Positions 35,705 through 48,954 of a stretch of DNA of 54,423 nucleotides are shown here, piece after piece (position 1 is the stretch's first letter; the number at the start of each line of letters is the position of its first letter). Position numbers and translations under genes: made by a program. The stretch is from Saccoglossus kowalevskii (lineage: Eukaryota; Hemichordata; Enteropneusta; Harrimaniidae). A model generated the notes under the pieces. The model was not told the origin of the DNA, did no database searches, and worked only from the letters and a program-made list of their open reading frames with translations. The stretch is taken from positions 584,372-638,794 of the forward strand of contig NW_003151754.1 in the NCBI RefSeq assembly GCF_000003605.2. Reading direction: 5' to 3'.

Positions 35705-36016
35705 TTTAATCTCACGAAATTGACCCAGTATTATGGTTAATATGATGTACCTATACTGGTATGTGGTGTATAATCACATACATTAGTACACCTGAATAGC
35801 GTTGTCTAGCGAAGCCCCCCCCACCATACATGAACATAGCGTAGATGGGCGTTATTCAAAATATTGTTTTATGATAGCTTTCTAGTACATGTATTACAAC
35901 AAACGGCTGCATAGCTGAACTAAACTTTCTACGTGAAGGACATTGTTTTTACTCAACTACGTATGCTCGGCTGATGTAATCTGTATTCCATGGTAGCGTA
36001 TTATAGTGTAACTTAC

Positions 36017-37440
36017 CATTCTGGAACAGAGTAGATATCTTGAGTTGCATATCTAATACTGGGAGTTACGCATGTCTTCTTGGCCTTTTCTGAATTTTGT
36101 TTTTCTTCTTCCAAATTTGTAGTAACCACTGATGAATCATAACGAAATAAACAAAACAAAAAGTCAGCGTTTTCACAAAACAATCACCAACATGACACTT
36201 AGTAGTTATATTAAGGTTATAGAACTGATAACTGTAGGTTTTACCTGTACTGATGACCTACCTGGTGAAAAGAGCCGTCTAGACTGAAGGATTTCAAACA
36301 CACCGTTAGGATGAACTCCACGGAATGCTCGATGATAATCAGAGTCAATCTTAACTCCCTTGGCATCAGTTGTTAATACGCTACATATTAAAAAAAAAAA
36401 TTATGTTAGAATATATGTTACAAAGTTAAACACAAATGCACATATCGGATTGTATGTACAACAACCGAATCCCATAGCCAATATAATAGAAAACTTGACG
36501 ACAAGCAAAGTAAATCATTTCCATATATCTACTTTATGTATTTTATCATTTTAGCAAAAAACAAATACACATTCTTTTTGAGTTTAGCTTCACGTATGAT
36601 TTGCATATAAGTCATTGCAAACCATAATAATTTGCATATCGATAGTGAAAATACCTTGTGCTTCATCCGGGTCATATGTAAAATCAATGAAATTACAGTT
36701 CTTAAACCCGTAATGGGTATTTATTAAAATGCATCACGAAGTATTTTAAAAGCCGGTGGTCATCTTGCAACGAATCCACTCAGTGGTTACGTCGTGTGGG
36801 ACTCGCATCAAACGCAATGCAGCGCGTCGACCACTGATCCTTAAATTCAGATATGTTGTCAAATTTGTGAAATTGTATTTCTGTACTACCGGTATTTGTA
36901 CTTTACTTACTTCAGAGCAAACCGTACCCATCCAAATGGCAAAGTATACAATTTGGGAGGGCGCCCTCTTGTATAAACTGGAAGATCGCCTCTGCTGTCA
37001 CGACACGTGGTGCAAAAACACATGTCGAATTTAGTATCACTTCTGAATGCGTCCTCTGTAGGCAAACAATTCCACAATACCAAGGTCGATTATATGTAGG
37101 TCAACAGTGAATATTTTGAAAATAATCGCTTTAAGATTACTTTAAAATGTTATTTTACATCAACCGATTTGATCGAGGCAATTTACAAAATAAAAAAAAG
37201 GAATTTATTCAGAAAACCGAACTAAAGCATTTACAGTTCATTTTACCAATTCAATACGCCATGACAAATGCAATGACGATTATTATCAACGACGTGATGA
37301 AATTAAACAACTTTTGATTTAATTTAATTATCTTATATTAATTAACATTTACCTGGCAGTTTCAATGATTGTAGAAATCGACGACATGCCCTATAGTATT
37401 GGCAGTCGACGTTGGCTATTGCTGCTCTATATGTTGCCAT
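36017..37440 (-). CDS. Partial gene: CxxC / RGxPPK / LPxGW-domain protein, 3' end not found
   Basis: Four exons join cleanly: 37440-37353 (ATG), 37055-36911, 36380-36262 and 36128-36017, phases 1, 2, 1, ending in phase 2 at a good donor (GTAAGT). They encode 154 residues: an N-terminal helix (CQYYRACRRFLQSLKLP, 13-29), a CFCTTC cluster (42-47, possible metal site), VYTRGRPPKLYTLPFGWVRF (56-75), an AFRGVHPNGVFEILQSRRLF stretch (96-115) and TPSIRYATQDIY (139-150). I recall this order from many uncharacterised invertebrate proteins in which the third block reads AFHGT and a last block follows. The HG...Y layout recalls an ADP-ribosyltransferase/PARP-like fold. Here His is replaced by Arg98, and the final exon is not visible down to 34.9 kb, so the gene may be truncated or simply have a long last intron. 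Confidence 0.7.
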
Positions 37441-38153
37441 ATCTAAATTCACAATGCATATTAGATGTAAAATAAATTGAAGGTCAGTTTTCTGCGTTGC
37501 TCAGTAAGTCAATGCCAGTGAATCGTTGTTTGATACCTTGGGTAAAGTAGAAAACAGGTGAATATATTCTGTAACATTATATTACGAGGCATATAGCGAG
37601 CACATTCCCCGTTCGAGCTATCTTGACCACAGCAAGTCAGGCCTCGCCTATAACCGTGTTTATAGTTATTCCACATTGCAACCCAGATTGTAAAAATGGT
37701 TCGACGCCATAATAAATTGAAATTGCCATTGTGAGTAGACTTAGGGTGAATAATTAAGCAACAATTGATAATCGATTTTCTTTAGATCGTTAGGGGGCTG
37801 GGCATTTCAATACAGTGCGTTTTTAGTTGTTTTATTTTGTTTTATGTTTTGAATGATTTTCTTCCGCCTTAGGGTTTTCATTTTGAACTTAACACCCTCT
37901 CAAATTTCAGTATTTGACGTATTATTTAAACGATATTAATATTGACGCAAATATACCTTTATCTTCTAGAGACCCGATAGCAAGTGAGCTAACAAGCGTG
38001 CCTCTTTAAAACTGAATCAATTCTTTTGCGCCAAGGTCAACCAGTGCGACACAGCACAGTGAGACTTTCATAAACCTCGATTGTTGATGCAATCACGCTT
38101 TCAAATTATGATCCCATACATTTGCACACAGACAAAAATGGTATTTTGTTAAT
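37441..38153. other. 5' flank, no gene seen
   Basis: Upstream region of the minus-strand gene. No TATA box stands out; nothing else is recognised before the tandem repeat. Confidence 0.4.
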
Positions 38154-38545
38154 CGTAGGTAAACCGACTCCTACAGTAATATCTATTTGTAGAACAGGGT
38201 TGAAGTCGACGATAGAATTTGGCGTATTTTTACGTAGGTAAACCGACTCCTACAGTAATATCTATAATGTAGAACAGGGTCGAAGTCGACGATAGAATTT
38301 GGCGTATTTTTACGTAGGTAAACCGACTCCTACAGTAATATCTATAATGTAGAACAGGGTCGAAGTCGACGATAGAATTTGGCGTATTTTTACGTAGGTA
38401 AACCGACTCCTACAGTAATGTCTATATGTAGAACAGGGTCGAAATCGACGATAGAATTTGGCGTATTTTTACGTAGGTAAACCGTCTCCTACAGTAATAT
38501 CTATAATGTAGAACAGGGTCGAAGTCGACGATAGGATTTGGCGTA
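38154..38545. repeat. 80-bp tandem repeat, five copies
   Basis: CGTAGGTAAACCGACTCCTA recurs at 38154, 38233, 38313, 38393 and 38472 (spacing 79-80). Copies differ at only a few positions. Each unit contains the near-palindrome GTCGAAGTCGAC and a GTAGG...CCTAC hairpin. The high identity implies recent expansion or ongoing homogenisation. Confidence 0.95.
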
Positions 38546-38784
38546 ATTTTTGTATAAAGGTATAGCCCCAAAATTGAATTATAAACCACCGATTTTACCT
38601 GAAACATACGTCACATCATCATGCAATTGGTTGCACTGCACCAAACACAATGTCAAATAAAATGACGAAACCACGTAACGCGGAAGTTGCACCAAACGGT
38701 TTACCCAACCGGATAACCTTTGAACCTTTATTTGTGTTGTACAATAAATGACGCACTACGTTGCCAGGCGACATAAAACAGGGT
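38546..38784. other. Unassigned spacer
   Basis: Short region between the tandem repeat and the TIR element. No feature. Confidence 0.4.
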
Positions 38785-38794
38785 CATGTTTTAG

Positions 38795-39421
38795 ACTGGC
38801 AATATCGGAACTTCTTTCTTTTTGTTGTACAAAACAAATATAATTAATTGTCAATTTAGCCTTTTTAACGTGATAGCGAAAACTAGCGTGATTGCGAAAG
38901 AAATCCCGACTGGACGCATCTGCAGCCGACCCCTGCGTTGGAGTGAAAACCGGAGCGGAACCACTCCGGTGATTATGCTAATCAAAAGCTTTTGACGAGC
39001 ATTTGCAACGAATCAGAGTGCAGCTGTATACGCCAAATCTTATCTATGTTAATGTACGTGACCTTTCACTTCTTAGATCTCGGCAATTTTGAAAGACTAC
39101 TTATATACATTGGACATTTAAATCGACTTGTTTCCAGTAAACATGGATGTAAGTATTGCCTTTGTACTTAGAAAGTTAAAGTATCTATCTCTGCGATCGA
39201 ATAGAATCAACCTTTAAAAGGTCATGTTTACTTTCACCCACTCATGAATAATCAATAACATTATGAATAATGAATAGCAGTCAAATGCCCTCAGATGCGT
39301 CCAGTCAGGATTTTTTTAGCGGTCAGGTTAGTTTTCACGATCACACTAAATGGACTAAAAGAACAATTAATTACTAGTATTTCTTTTTGTAAAACAAAAA
39401 AGAAGTCCCGACTTTGCCAGT
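38795..39421. mobile_element. 627-bp non-autonomous element with ~140-bp TIRs
   Basis: ACTGGCAATATCGGAAC at 38795 pairs with GTCCCGACTTTGCCAGT ending at 39421, and pairing extends about 140 bases inward (GACTGGACGCATCTG on the left, CAGATGCGTCCAGTC on the right). Flanks are CATGTTTTAG (38785-38794) and CATGTTCTAG (39422-39431), a 10-bp target duplication with one mismatch. Long arms plus a 9-10 bp duplication point to a Mutator-like element. The interior includes a small ACATGGATGTAAGT, an ATG beside a donor-like site, possibly captured exon sequence. Confidence 0.8.
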
Positions 39422-39431
39422 CATGTTCTAG

Positions 39432-41265
39432 CATTAGATTTTATATATAATTCCACAATTTTCGTACGACTCAACTAGAGTACTTCGTCTTCTAATGGAT
39501 TATTTCGGTGGCAGTAACTGTAATAATGTAATAAATAAAATGCTCGTGAGAAATACCTCTACTAACTCTACTGGTGAGTTAGGGTGTTTTTTATTAACAC
39601 CTGCGTTAACAATTCACTCTAAGAGGTGATTGAAACGTTATTAGAAAATCAAGAAAAAAACCTTGATCCGAGACCAATTCAGACCAATACTGTGCACCCC
39701 GTTAATCCACACGTAATATCAGATTGTTTTGTGTAACGCGTATATTCAAATCATTAGGTCAGTATGCAAATTGAGGTTCATCTCACAGAACACAAAGTTT
39801 CCAGTACGTGTTACGTACACCACCATACTTAAATTTAATATAGAATCGACTTGTAAGTAGCATACCATAACTGTAATAATTAACTGATCCTACCAACTAG
39901 AGTTATCGTGAACCAGCTATAATTAAGACAAATCATTTAGGGTTTGTCGATAATACAATGTTTTTGTATATTGTGCTTCTTTGCTGCCCGATATACAATG
40001 TATAATAAATATGATTATGTACTACATGTCTGGAAATAGCAAATGAGTTGAACAATTTATACCAATATAGAAAGGAGAGAATGGAAGATAGTTAAAATAA
40101 AATTTTATTTTATAATAATAATTTTATCATTTATTTTATAATTTGTCAATATCCATATTTTAAGTTATACCACTTCTTGAAACGATCATCGCAGTGTTTT
40201 TGTATCCCTTCGTTGACTACATGGTTGAACATCCACGTGATTCAGCAGCAAATCTGGATTTGTATTATGTTTTATTGAGTATTCGTATCTGATACATGAT
40301 TGGCAAGTAATCTAGTTTTTCTCTTGACAGGAATATTTATATATGTCATGAATGACGTGTGATTAGCAACAACTTTGTTGTTAAATGTAATGTGTGTAGA
40401 GAGTAATATTATTTCTAGGAAGCCAAAGTATTTATTAAGACGCTCATAACAATATGACTTTCAAACAAACACGACATTGTTGGCAGCTAGTAATCAGATT
40501 GACTGTATCAAGATCTTTGAATACTGACTTGGGTCGTCCTTGGACGCATGTTTTAAGTACATGTGCCCGACACTACACATCAATTCTTATAGCTTTCACC
40601 CACTAAGTATCCAGTTCTAACTTCTCTAGTATAACCCATTGGTATAGTTCAATAATCTCGCCTATGTATGTGTAAGGTTGTAAAGTAGTATCCTCACATT
40701 ACCTTCACTACTCACAGGACTAAATAAAGTATATGATTCACATATGTTGTAATTGCAGCCCTGAGAACTGAAAGTAAAACTAATGGTGGGATGGAAGATC
40801 TACTTGAAGTGGTTGTAAAGTTACCAGTCAGTTTAAGGCATGTTTAATTCCACGTCGATGGTCATTCATTCAAAAATGAAGAGTATCTCCAGTTTCACCA
40901 ACAAAGAACACTCAATTTCATTTTAGTGGAACAGTCAAGATTTTACTTGTGACTATATCGGGAACGTGAGCAATCACGACAGAAACAAAGAAAAACATGC
41001 CACTCTTGATTTCATCTAAAAGTGGTTTAATTTAAGATTAATATGATGAATGCTTAACTATTTTAAACCAAACCAACTTCAAGTAATACATTTTGGTTGG
41101 CTATGCATGTTGTCTTTCAATCATGATGTGATGGTCCTATTTGTGTTACTATCACTAGCGTCGCAGTCGATCATATCTGTTAAAACAAGCATACAAGTGA
41201 GTAAGCGTGGGAATTACATGGCGGATAATAGACCCCGGAATGGAGACAGTGTTTAAGGTACTCAC
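39432..41265. other. No gene seen
   Basis: AT-rich intergenic DNA. The last coding exon of the lectin, if separate, should lie here but I could not identify it. The plus-strand frame 41050-41256 has no support. Confidence 0.45.
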
Positions 41266-42894
41266 CGTATTGACAGACATATCCTCTCTTCCCAATGAAA
41301 CAAGAAGCATCATCCCATAATAGAGCGTTTCTGTTCCTATAAATTATAAAATGCATGTAAATACGAGACAAAATAAAGCTAGCCTCCCTACAGTAAATAT
41401 AATATCAGATGAGCTAATATATACATATTAATATCGAAATAAATATTAACCTAGAAGTGATAACATTTTCAAAATGTTTTAAATAATTTAGTATGTATAG
41501 GATTTCTATTATTAAACACTCAGTTGATGCATTTAGACTGACATCATTGCGTTATAAATAAAACACACAGTCCGACATATAGTTGATGTTACACCTAAAA
41601 AACAGGAAATAATTAGAGCAAGATGATTGAGCAGCAGTATCCACTGGACATACGTCATTACCTCTTTTTCAAAAATTGAAGGGCATGCAAAATCATCCAT
41701 ACTCAACCATAAAAAATAAAGGAATAAGAGCAATTTAAATGCAAACATTGCTGACTGTGTATTTTATCTACCATTTTATGTCAGACAGTTAGTGTGTGAA
41801 AAGAATGTAGTTCCTACCACAAATGAACGCAGTCATTATTTTCTCGATGTGCTGCATTTGGTTGACGTGCGGCCCATCTCGTAAAATCGCCATCCTTCAA
41901 TACAGTTCCATCAGACCAAACGTATGTCCCTTCTTTCTCGCGGTCATCAAGTCCAAACCAGAATCCTTTGCCTATGGCCTTATCGTCAACACCCTCTTCT
42001 ATTATAAACTTTCGGATGTCTTGATAGATACCATTGGTATTTAGAACCGCTAAAATGCCATTGTCTTTCTCACATGTAGACTTAGCATCCATCCACGTCG
42101 CTCGGTCAAAGTGCACGTCATAACGTTTGCAGTGTTCCGTTACGTAAAGAGTTGTCAATGAATCTAGAAAAGTAAGATCGTATAGCCTTATTACTGCACT
42201 ATATTCAACGTCAGCAATAATATCGTTTTAGGTATTTTTTCAACCCAAATGTAACCATACTATGGATAAATCACTAGTTGTTGAATTGTACACAACAGAC
42301 TTAATGAAGATCCTTAAGCTACTAGCTTTAGGGAATTATTGCTTAAGATTCTCAGGTATTTGTGTTCGACTGAACCTGGTTGACATATCGCATTGAATTG
42401 ACATAAGTACATTAGCACATGAATACAGCCAAACACCCGTGCCATGTACTACCAGATTTGTAACACAGAATATGTTTTTTTTTTGCGGTACAAAAATCAC
42501 CAAATATAGATACAGATATATCTGTATTAATATATTTAGTTAGGAAAACGTATTCTCAACATAAGAAAGTGAATAATGCCTACTTACCATGGTTACTACG
42601 ATCGTCGCGCTGAAAGACAGTTAAATGACGTAAAAGAAAGGTCAGAACATGTATATTAATGTTAATTGCCTTTATTAAAACGTTCATTTGATGTATTCGG
42701 ATATTGGTTCAAGTGAAAACATACTCCACCGAGACGAGGTGTAAGAATTCACAGTAAGCAGTATAAGTATATTTCAAGGAGAACAAAAATCATTGAATTA
42801 TACATACGTTTTTCACTGGACTGAATAGTCTATCAGATAATACCAAACACACGAAGGATGAAGTCATCAGCCCAACAATTCCTAATCGACACAT
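41266..42894 (-). CDS. C-type lectin-like protein (final exon uncertain)
   Basis: Exons 42894-42808, 42609-42588, 42163-41818 and 41336-41266 join in consistent phases (0, 1, 2) to 175 residues. Residues 1-29 contain a signal or anchor segment (LGIVGLMTSSFVCLVL); from about 48 a single C-type lectin domain follows, with conserved Cys in EHCKRY, KSTCEKD, NNDCVHL, DDASCF and GYVCQY, plus FWFGLDDREKEG and YVWSDGT. The sugar-site loop reads RQPN (EPN in mannose types, QPD in galactose types), and WDD stands where WND is usual, so calcium binding is plausible but specificity is not predictable. Expected to be secreted or membrane-tethered. Translation past the 41265 donor would run 26 more residues and stop at 41180; a short separate last exon is equally possible. 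Confidence 0.88.
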
Positions 42895-45800
42895 TCTGTA
42901 TTACAGAAAGAATGATAGTTGTACGATTTAGTATTAAAGACCCAATATAACATTAAAGTTGCATCACCTATGAATGAACGAGGCAATTTTGATGAACGGC
43001 TCTTCAAAGACAAAACTATTGACGTCGAAGAGTTAACTCTCAATGCGAAATTGAACGACATTACATTTAAAGGTTAAATGCCCACATAGGCCAAATAACG
43101 TATTACTATCATTTTGTGATGGTCACCAATCTAACCTTACAGGTCTCATACGAACTCAATAGGATCTAAAAGTCAATTAAACGGAAATAAGTGTGTTGCA
43201 TTGTTTTACATCAATTCCGGCAAATTAAAACTCTTGTTCAATGTACATATACAATATAAATATACTCACTTGTCCCCCGATCAAGACTGGCAACTCAATG
43301 AATACAATAAAAATGACTGACTAACGATGAATCTTCTGGCAGCATGAGCATGAATGGTCCCTATTTTAACATTCGCATTACTATAATTTATGATCTACAG
43401 GCCTGTCGCCACAGAATTAAATTCAGTGATTGATCAATGTACGACTTTTACAAATTATAATCAGAAGGAAACACCGCAGCCGGAAGATTCTTTCAGGATG
43501 CAATCTGCCGCCAGTGCAGCATGAGCTGGAGGTAAATGAACCATTGTTTTTATTAAGGTAGAAGCCTACTCAAAAATTAAAATGCCAAAAATTGTTTATT
43601 TTGAAATACATTGTACCCAAATGCTATATATATATAAAAATGATAGTTGTTTTTTAGTGAATATAGACCATATGTTTCTATAGCAGGGATATTATGCCAT
43701 AACTTAAATTGTAGGCTGGTGAACAAATTATATATTCGTAGTGATAGGGTACATTTTAGGTTTTAAAAAGTGAAGAATATTTTTTCTTTAACATTGTGTT
43801 CACTATGGAATTGCTTTGCAGTTGGTATATTGGAACATAGAAAACATATCATTGGATTGTACTCAATTTAAAACGTTAAATAAGCATAATTTACCCGTTA
43901 TGATATGGTGTCATTTGTCTTGGTAGCTGGGTGGAATTGCAGAAACATAATATTTATTGTCAACAGTCAGACATTGCCTGAAATGGTGGGACATGTGAGT
44001 CTAACTATAACATCCGCATATGTCACTTACTAGCCCCATAGGCCAAAACCATACTTAACCCGAGTCTTGCGCACCATGTTACAATTCATGACTGCAGTGA
44101 CATACGAACAAATTAAAAAAAATCAACAATTTGTATTCAATAAACCCTTTACTGTACTGTTCCAAGGATCATTCCCGTACGGACAGAGGGGGGGTTAATA
44201 TATATGAGATCATTTATCTGTAATTGGGATAAGCCGTCTGTCATTTATCAAAGTGCGGTAACGGATGAATATAGGATTATATTTAATTATATTATTTTCA
44301 TTCTCATCATGTTCGATAGCGCGATAGGCCGCATGCTGCCGTGGATTATATGCTTAAATACCTTAAGCTATCCCACACTTACAACTAACAACTGTTACAC
44401 CGCTGTTTTACTGGACTATTTGATAACAAAATGGTTTTAATAATATTACAAATATAGTAGCAGATATAATATAATTATTTAGTATGCTAAATCTAATAAT
44501 TAGACTAGAACATTATCTTTCAATGACGTAATTTGATGCTATTAGAATTAACACCAATTTATGATAATGCAAAATGTGCTCTCAATTTATTTCAAATATT
44601 ATTTTTTCTGTGTGCCTGTATATATCTTCCTGCACAGACAAATAGTTTGTCCAGCTAATTTATTATGTCTTGTTATGTGTATAATTACATCATTAGGAGA
44701 AGAATTGTATCTACCCTCATATCACATCACAATTCGTTCAGAAAAAACTTACCTAACATTCACAACAATCATGTCTTGGTAGACGAAAAGGAAAACTATA
44801 CTTTGCCTGATTGTCACATATCTGTAATGTGTGACAAATGTTAGTAGAGTGATATACTCAATATTTATTAAAGTATATTTATATATATTTGAAAAAATGA
44901 AGATACAAACATATTTCTAAATCCTACCATATTGTGTATAGTGAGTTAATTTACTTCATATGCTTGGACCCTGAATGGACTGTGACTGAAGGCAGTGCAT
45001 TTTAGAGGTTTGCTGTCATAGGTTTATTTTTTTAATTAAGCAAGATAACTTTCTTATGATCATTGTGATTTTTGTATTCTTTGTAGTCAACACTACCAAT
45101 ACAACCCATTCGCTGAGCTTCATGGTAATATATATGAAATTAATAATTCAAGCAACATCACAAGTTATCGATAAGTTGAGGAGTCCAAAACAATGTTATT
45201 GTTTACTTGCTTATGAATGAAACGATGAAATGCTTTTTACCATAGTAAACTTGTCACAAGATTTAACAAATGCTGCTGCTCCTTATACTAGGCAGACTTA
45301 AAGATTTCGAAACTATATAGCGCCACCAGTGACTGTTCCCGGTCCTATAAGTTTAAACTATGTTGCTAAGTTAAGAATTTTTAGTAGAGTGACATTTTTT
45401 CTTGCTCATGGAATGAATGTGTTGCAGATAACAGATGTCAGTTGTGATGTGACAAATGTGTCAAATTGTAATAACAATTTAGCAAATGGATAAAATGTAT
45501 TCCAGAAGTTTTAACAGAAAGTGCCTTATATCCGCACACTTGCTACACGTTAATATGCCACTGTCAAGAGAAGCCAAATGATACATCGTGTTACTGAGTA
45601 ATTAAGTTAGATTTTGTACTCATTATTATTCAGGTGTTTTATTTTAATGGCAGTAATCTTATACTGACTGGGATTACAATGAATTACATTATGCGTATTT
45701 TCATTTCTAGTCAGGCTTCTCTCATGATTCCTTTCACCAAATAAACTTGACATATCCCATAGGGTGCGCGATATGTAACAATGATTATTGATTGATCACA

Positions 45801-47204
45801 GATTCGATAATTTCTGACAACATTTTACTGATAAAATTCACTACATACTACATACATTAAATATGCCATCCTTTTCATATGAATGGAATGCACCATGCAA
45901 TTAGAGTTACCTGAAATTACCCACAATTTACCCCTAGAATATACACCCACAACGTGTATGGCAACTACAACATTATGATTAAACATAAAAAAATACTCGC
46001 ACACATTTCGCTCAGCCTGCATTACAGGTATTGCGGCGATAAAATATTGTGTCCGTCAAAATGGCATTATGGGTATTGAAATTATATTAAAGATAATGAA
46101 CCAGGCGTTATCTGCAAAGCTGTGGTAGCATTAATGAAGTGGTTGCTCCGATGTTAAGACAGACCCCATAACTGCGACCCGTCATCGAATTCCATTGATG
46201 CTGGGTTAGCATATAATGTACAATGTCTAACATCCCATCAGCTGAATTGCATTGAACCAAATGTATTTACTGTATGTATGATATATTGTCATTACAACGT
46301 ATATGTCATATAACAACAAGATCTCTGTCCAGCAACTAGAACCCTTAGACTAATCTACGTTTGATGTATTATCATAATTTTCACTAGAAACCTACCAGCT
46401 AATTCACTTTATTTATTTATAACTGAATAGACTGCACACTAGCATACATTTCATTGGTCAGATTCTTACTGAAACAAAACAAATTCCACAATAGCTTTGA
46501 CAATCAAAAATAATAATATTTAATACATACAGAGCAATTAAACAACTCGTTACCAGTGTATGTATTTGACACACTGATAAAATAACTGAAAATAGGTTGC
46601 ACAAGTCACATTAAAAGACACCAGTTCAAGACTGTGTATGAATTCTGCAAGCAAAAACACAGTTCTCGTTTTAATAATGAGCGGAACACCTCAACTGTAA
46701 ATACAACGAGTAATTTGAAATTTCCATAATCACAGAAAACATGGACTATGCACAGAAACAATGTTTATATTCAAGTCGATGCAAGAATCGCCTGTTGGCT
46801 CGTACATACAGTGTATGAAATGACATCATATCAAAGCCTAAAAATGAAGCAGATATCTTAGCTTGAGCAGATACACACGTCTTGTGGTTCACAATTATGT
46901 CAGACGGCGTCAGATTCACTTGTATTCAGCATAAACACACTCCTTGATTTCTTCTGCATCGGTCTGTTTGTCTGCGTCTGTTTGTGGCCGAATCCGAGCA
47001 TGATTCCCGATTTAACACCACCTGTCATCAAGACAAAATCCTCATCGCAGGAGGTAATCATACACCCCAGCCTAGTGTAGATTATACTGCTGTAATTCTG
47101 AAATGTAATATAACGCACTAGAAGTCTTGAATACAAACTCACGTTGTTATGGTTATACTTTACACACATCATACTCGGAATCACAACAGTGGAACTCACA
47201 TATT
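42895..47204. other. No gene seen
   Basis: Over 4 kb of AT-rich DNA. Open frames such as 44204-44440, 44561-44782 and 45825-46022 are short and lack domains or splice context. The minus-strand frame 46900-47199 follows the SLC22 relic exon, but I could not align it to any transporter exon. Confidence 0.5.
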
Positions 47205-47494
47205 GTATAACTGTTGATGCGATTCGTTTTTTATATCAAGTACATCAGATATGAGTAATTCTGAGATTGTAGTCGCGCTACAAATTCACACGTGTTGTCA
47301 GGTAAGGATTGTTGCATACACCATCTATAGCCGCTGTCTCTTTCACTTTACGCAGCTATAGAGTTATAGCAAGAGTGAAAACAAAATACATTGCCTGTGT
47401 TAAAAAATGGCGACAATTGCACTCATCAGCATGAGGGAATGTTTCTCATAAGCACTAAATTCGCCAGAAACGTACTTCAGTAAGTCGTCTTACC
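47205..47494 (-). pseudogene. Relic of an SLC22-like large first coding exon
   Basis: The minus strand aligns with the first large exon of the gene at 49-54 kb: DDLLKYVSGEFSAYEKHSL (against DDLLKYVIGELGAYQKRCL), LMLMSAIVAI, then after stops a short ISELLISDV (against LELLTSEV) and a final TVIQ-like end. Several stops and deletions, including loss of the CNHGWEYDRSQY block, show it is dead. No further exons are recognisable. It sits just 3' of the second transporter gene, marking a lost third member of the cluster. Confidence 0.8.
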
Positions 47495-48954
47495 ATTTCT
47501 ATTACGATGTATACACCCATGGTGAACACAGCGCATTACAGCAATACATGATCCCTTGAAGTTAATTCGACAATTATTTGTTTAAATTGTTGATATGGTA
47601 ACAACCTTTCCCCCATATTTACGCTCTTACCTTCAGTTCTGAATAACATTATCGCCCGAAAAACGGCGAAATAAAGCTCGTTATTATTTGATATATAGTA
47701 CGAATTGTTGAAGTTTCATTGATAAGTAAACGAATGGAGTATTTGTTTACGTGTTGACAGGTATCGTGAATTTCAACCAAACAAATTGAAACGCCCGATG
47801 AATGAAAATCTATCAGCTAAAATTACGTGTTATCAACCAAACAATACACAATATTTTCGACATGCTGTTAAATTGTCTACTTCAGCTTGCAGTCGTGTCA
47901 GTGAAATTTTCCCAGTGTATTGTGTCAAGCCTCGTAAACAGTACAAAAACACACTGTGTATTCTATTTGCTTACTTTGATTGAGGCTGCAATTGGGTCAA
48001 GTGAACATTAACATTGTCCATGCCGCGTAACGGTTGACATGACCTCTGACATACATACGTTGGGTGTCAAACATTCAATTATCATATGCTGAGCAAAATC
48101 CAGTTATGTACCTTAGAAACTATTGTGCTTATTACTGGAATTCAGCGTCGGTTGCACAGTTTCCCAGCTACACCGTGCAAGCCCACGTATATCGTTAATA
48201 AACCACCAATTAAAAAATAATTCGTCGTACATGAGGGTCGTGATTATCACTAAATTTAATATAAGCAATTTGGTTAATTAAACACTGACATGAGCGATTG
48301 GTCAGACTGCGTAGACATGAACATTGCCTTTCGTACTTTGGATCTCAACAATTTGCAGGTACAGCTTCAATACATCACGGCAATTGTGCACCAGAACACT
48401 TTGTAATTATAATTATATCACAATTTGTGGATGCAATGACACAAGTCTTTATAGGTTTCTTGATTTTATTTGATAAAGGAGGAGCAATGTCACAAAGTAC
48501 AGTACATTATAGTTCATGGCTGAACACAGTTGGGAGTTCATGTTCAGGGTGTAAAGGGTGTATCTTACCAATCATTGGCACTCCCATGGTAATTGGGCAC
48601 CCGTTTCTGATTTGCAATATGTATATATGTCCTACGAATTTCTTATAGACCAACCCATATTTATGCTAAAAATTAGTAAACATTCTTTTGAAAATCAGGA
48701 AGAGTTTTATAGCTTGTTGTTATGCGAGATACTTTCAACAGTTAGCATTTAATATCAACTTTAAGTACAATCTTACAATTTGAAATAATTCTACGAATAA
48801 TAAAGGAGAAAGTAAAAAATGGCAACAAAATGATAATAGATTGGAATATAATGCAAGTAAAGTAAAACAATAATCAAGATTATCTATATCGTCTCTTGTC
48901 GACAATCGTCAGATTTTTTGAATTATTTTCATAGTCAAATATAAAAGACATAGT
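47495..48954. other. No gene seen
   Basis: Spacer between the relic exon and the second transporter gene. The plus-strand frames 47786-48011 and 48298-48648 are unsupported. A minus-strand AATAAA overlaps the transporter's stop codon region at 48954-48959. Confidence 0.45.

Noticed and set aside
38154-38545. Regular repeats that could look like a CRISPR array
   Set aside because: The units are contiguous 80-bp tandem copies with no unique spacers, in an intron-containing animal sequence.
46900-47199. Minus-strand 99-codon frame after the SLC22 relic exon, possibly more transporter exons
   Set aside because: Neither this frame nor its neighbours align with SLC22 exons 3-10; the RPQTDADKQTDAEE-like alternative frame is also unrecognised.
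48298-48648. Plus-strand 116-codon frame
   Set aside because: Begins at a non-ATG codon, has no domain and is overlapped by other frames.
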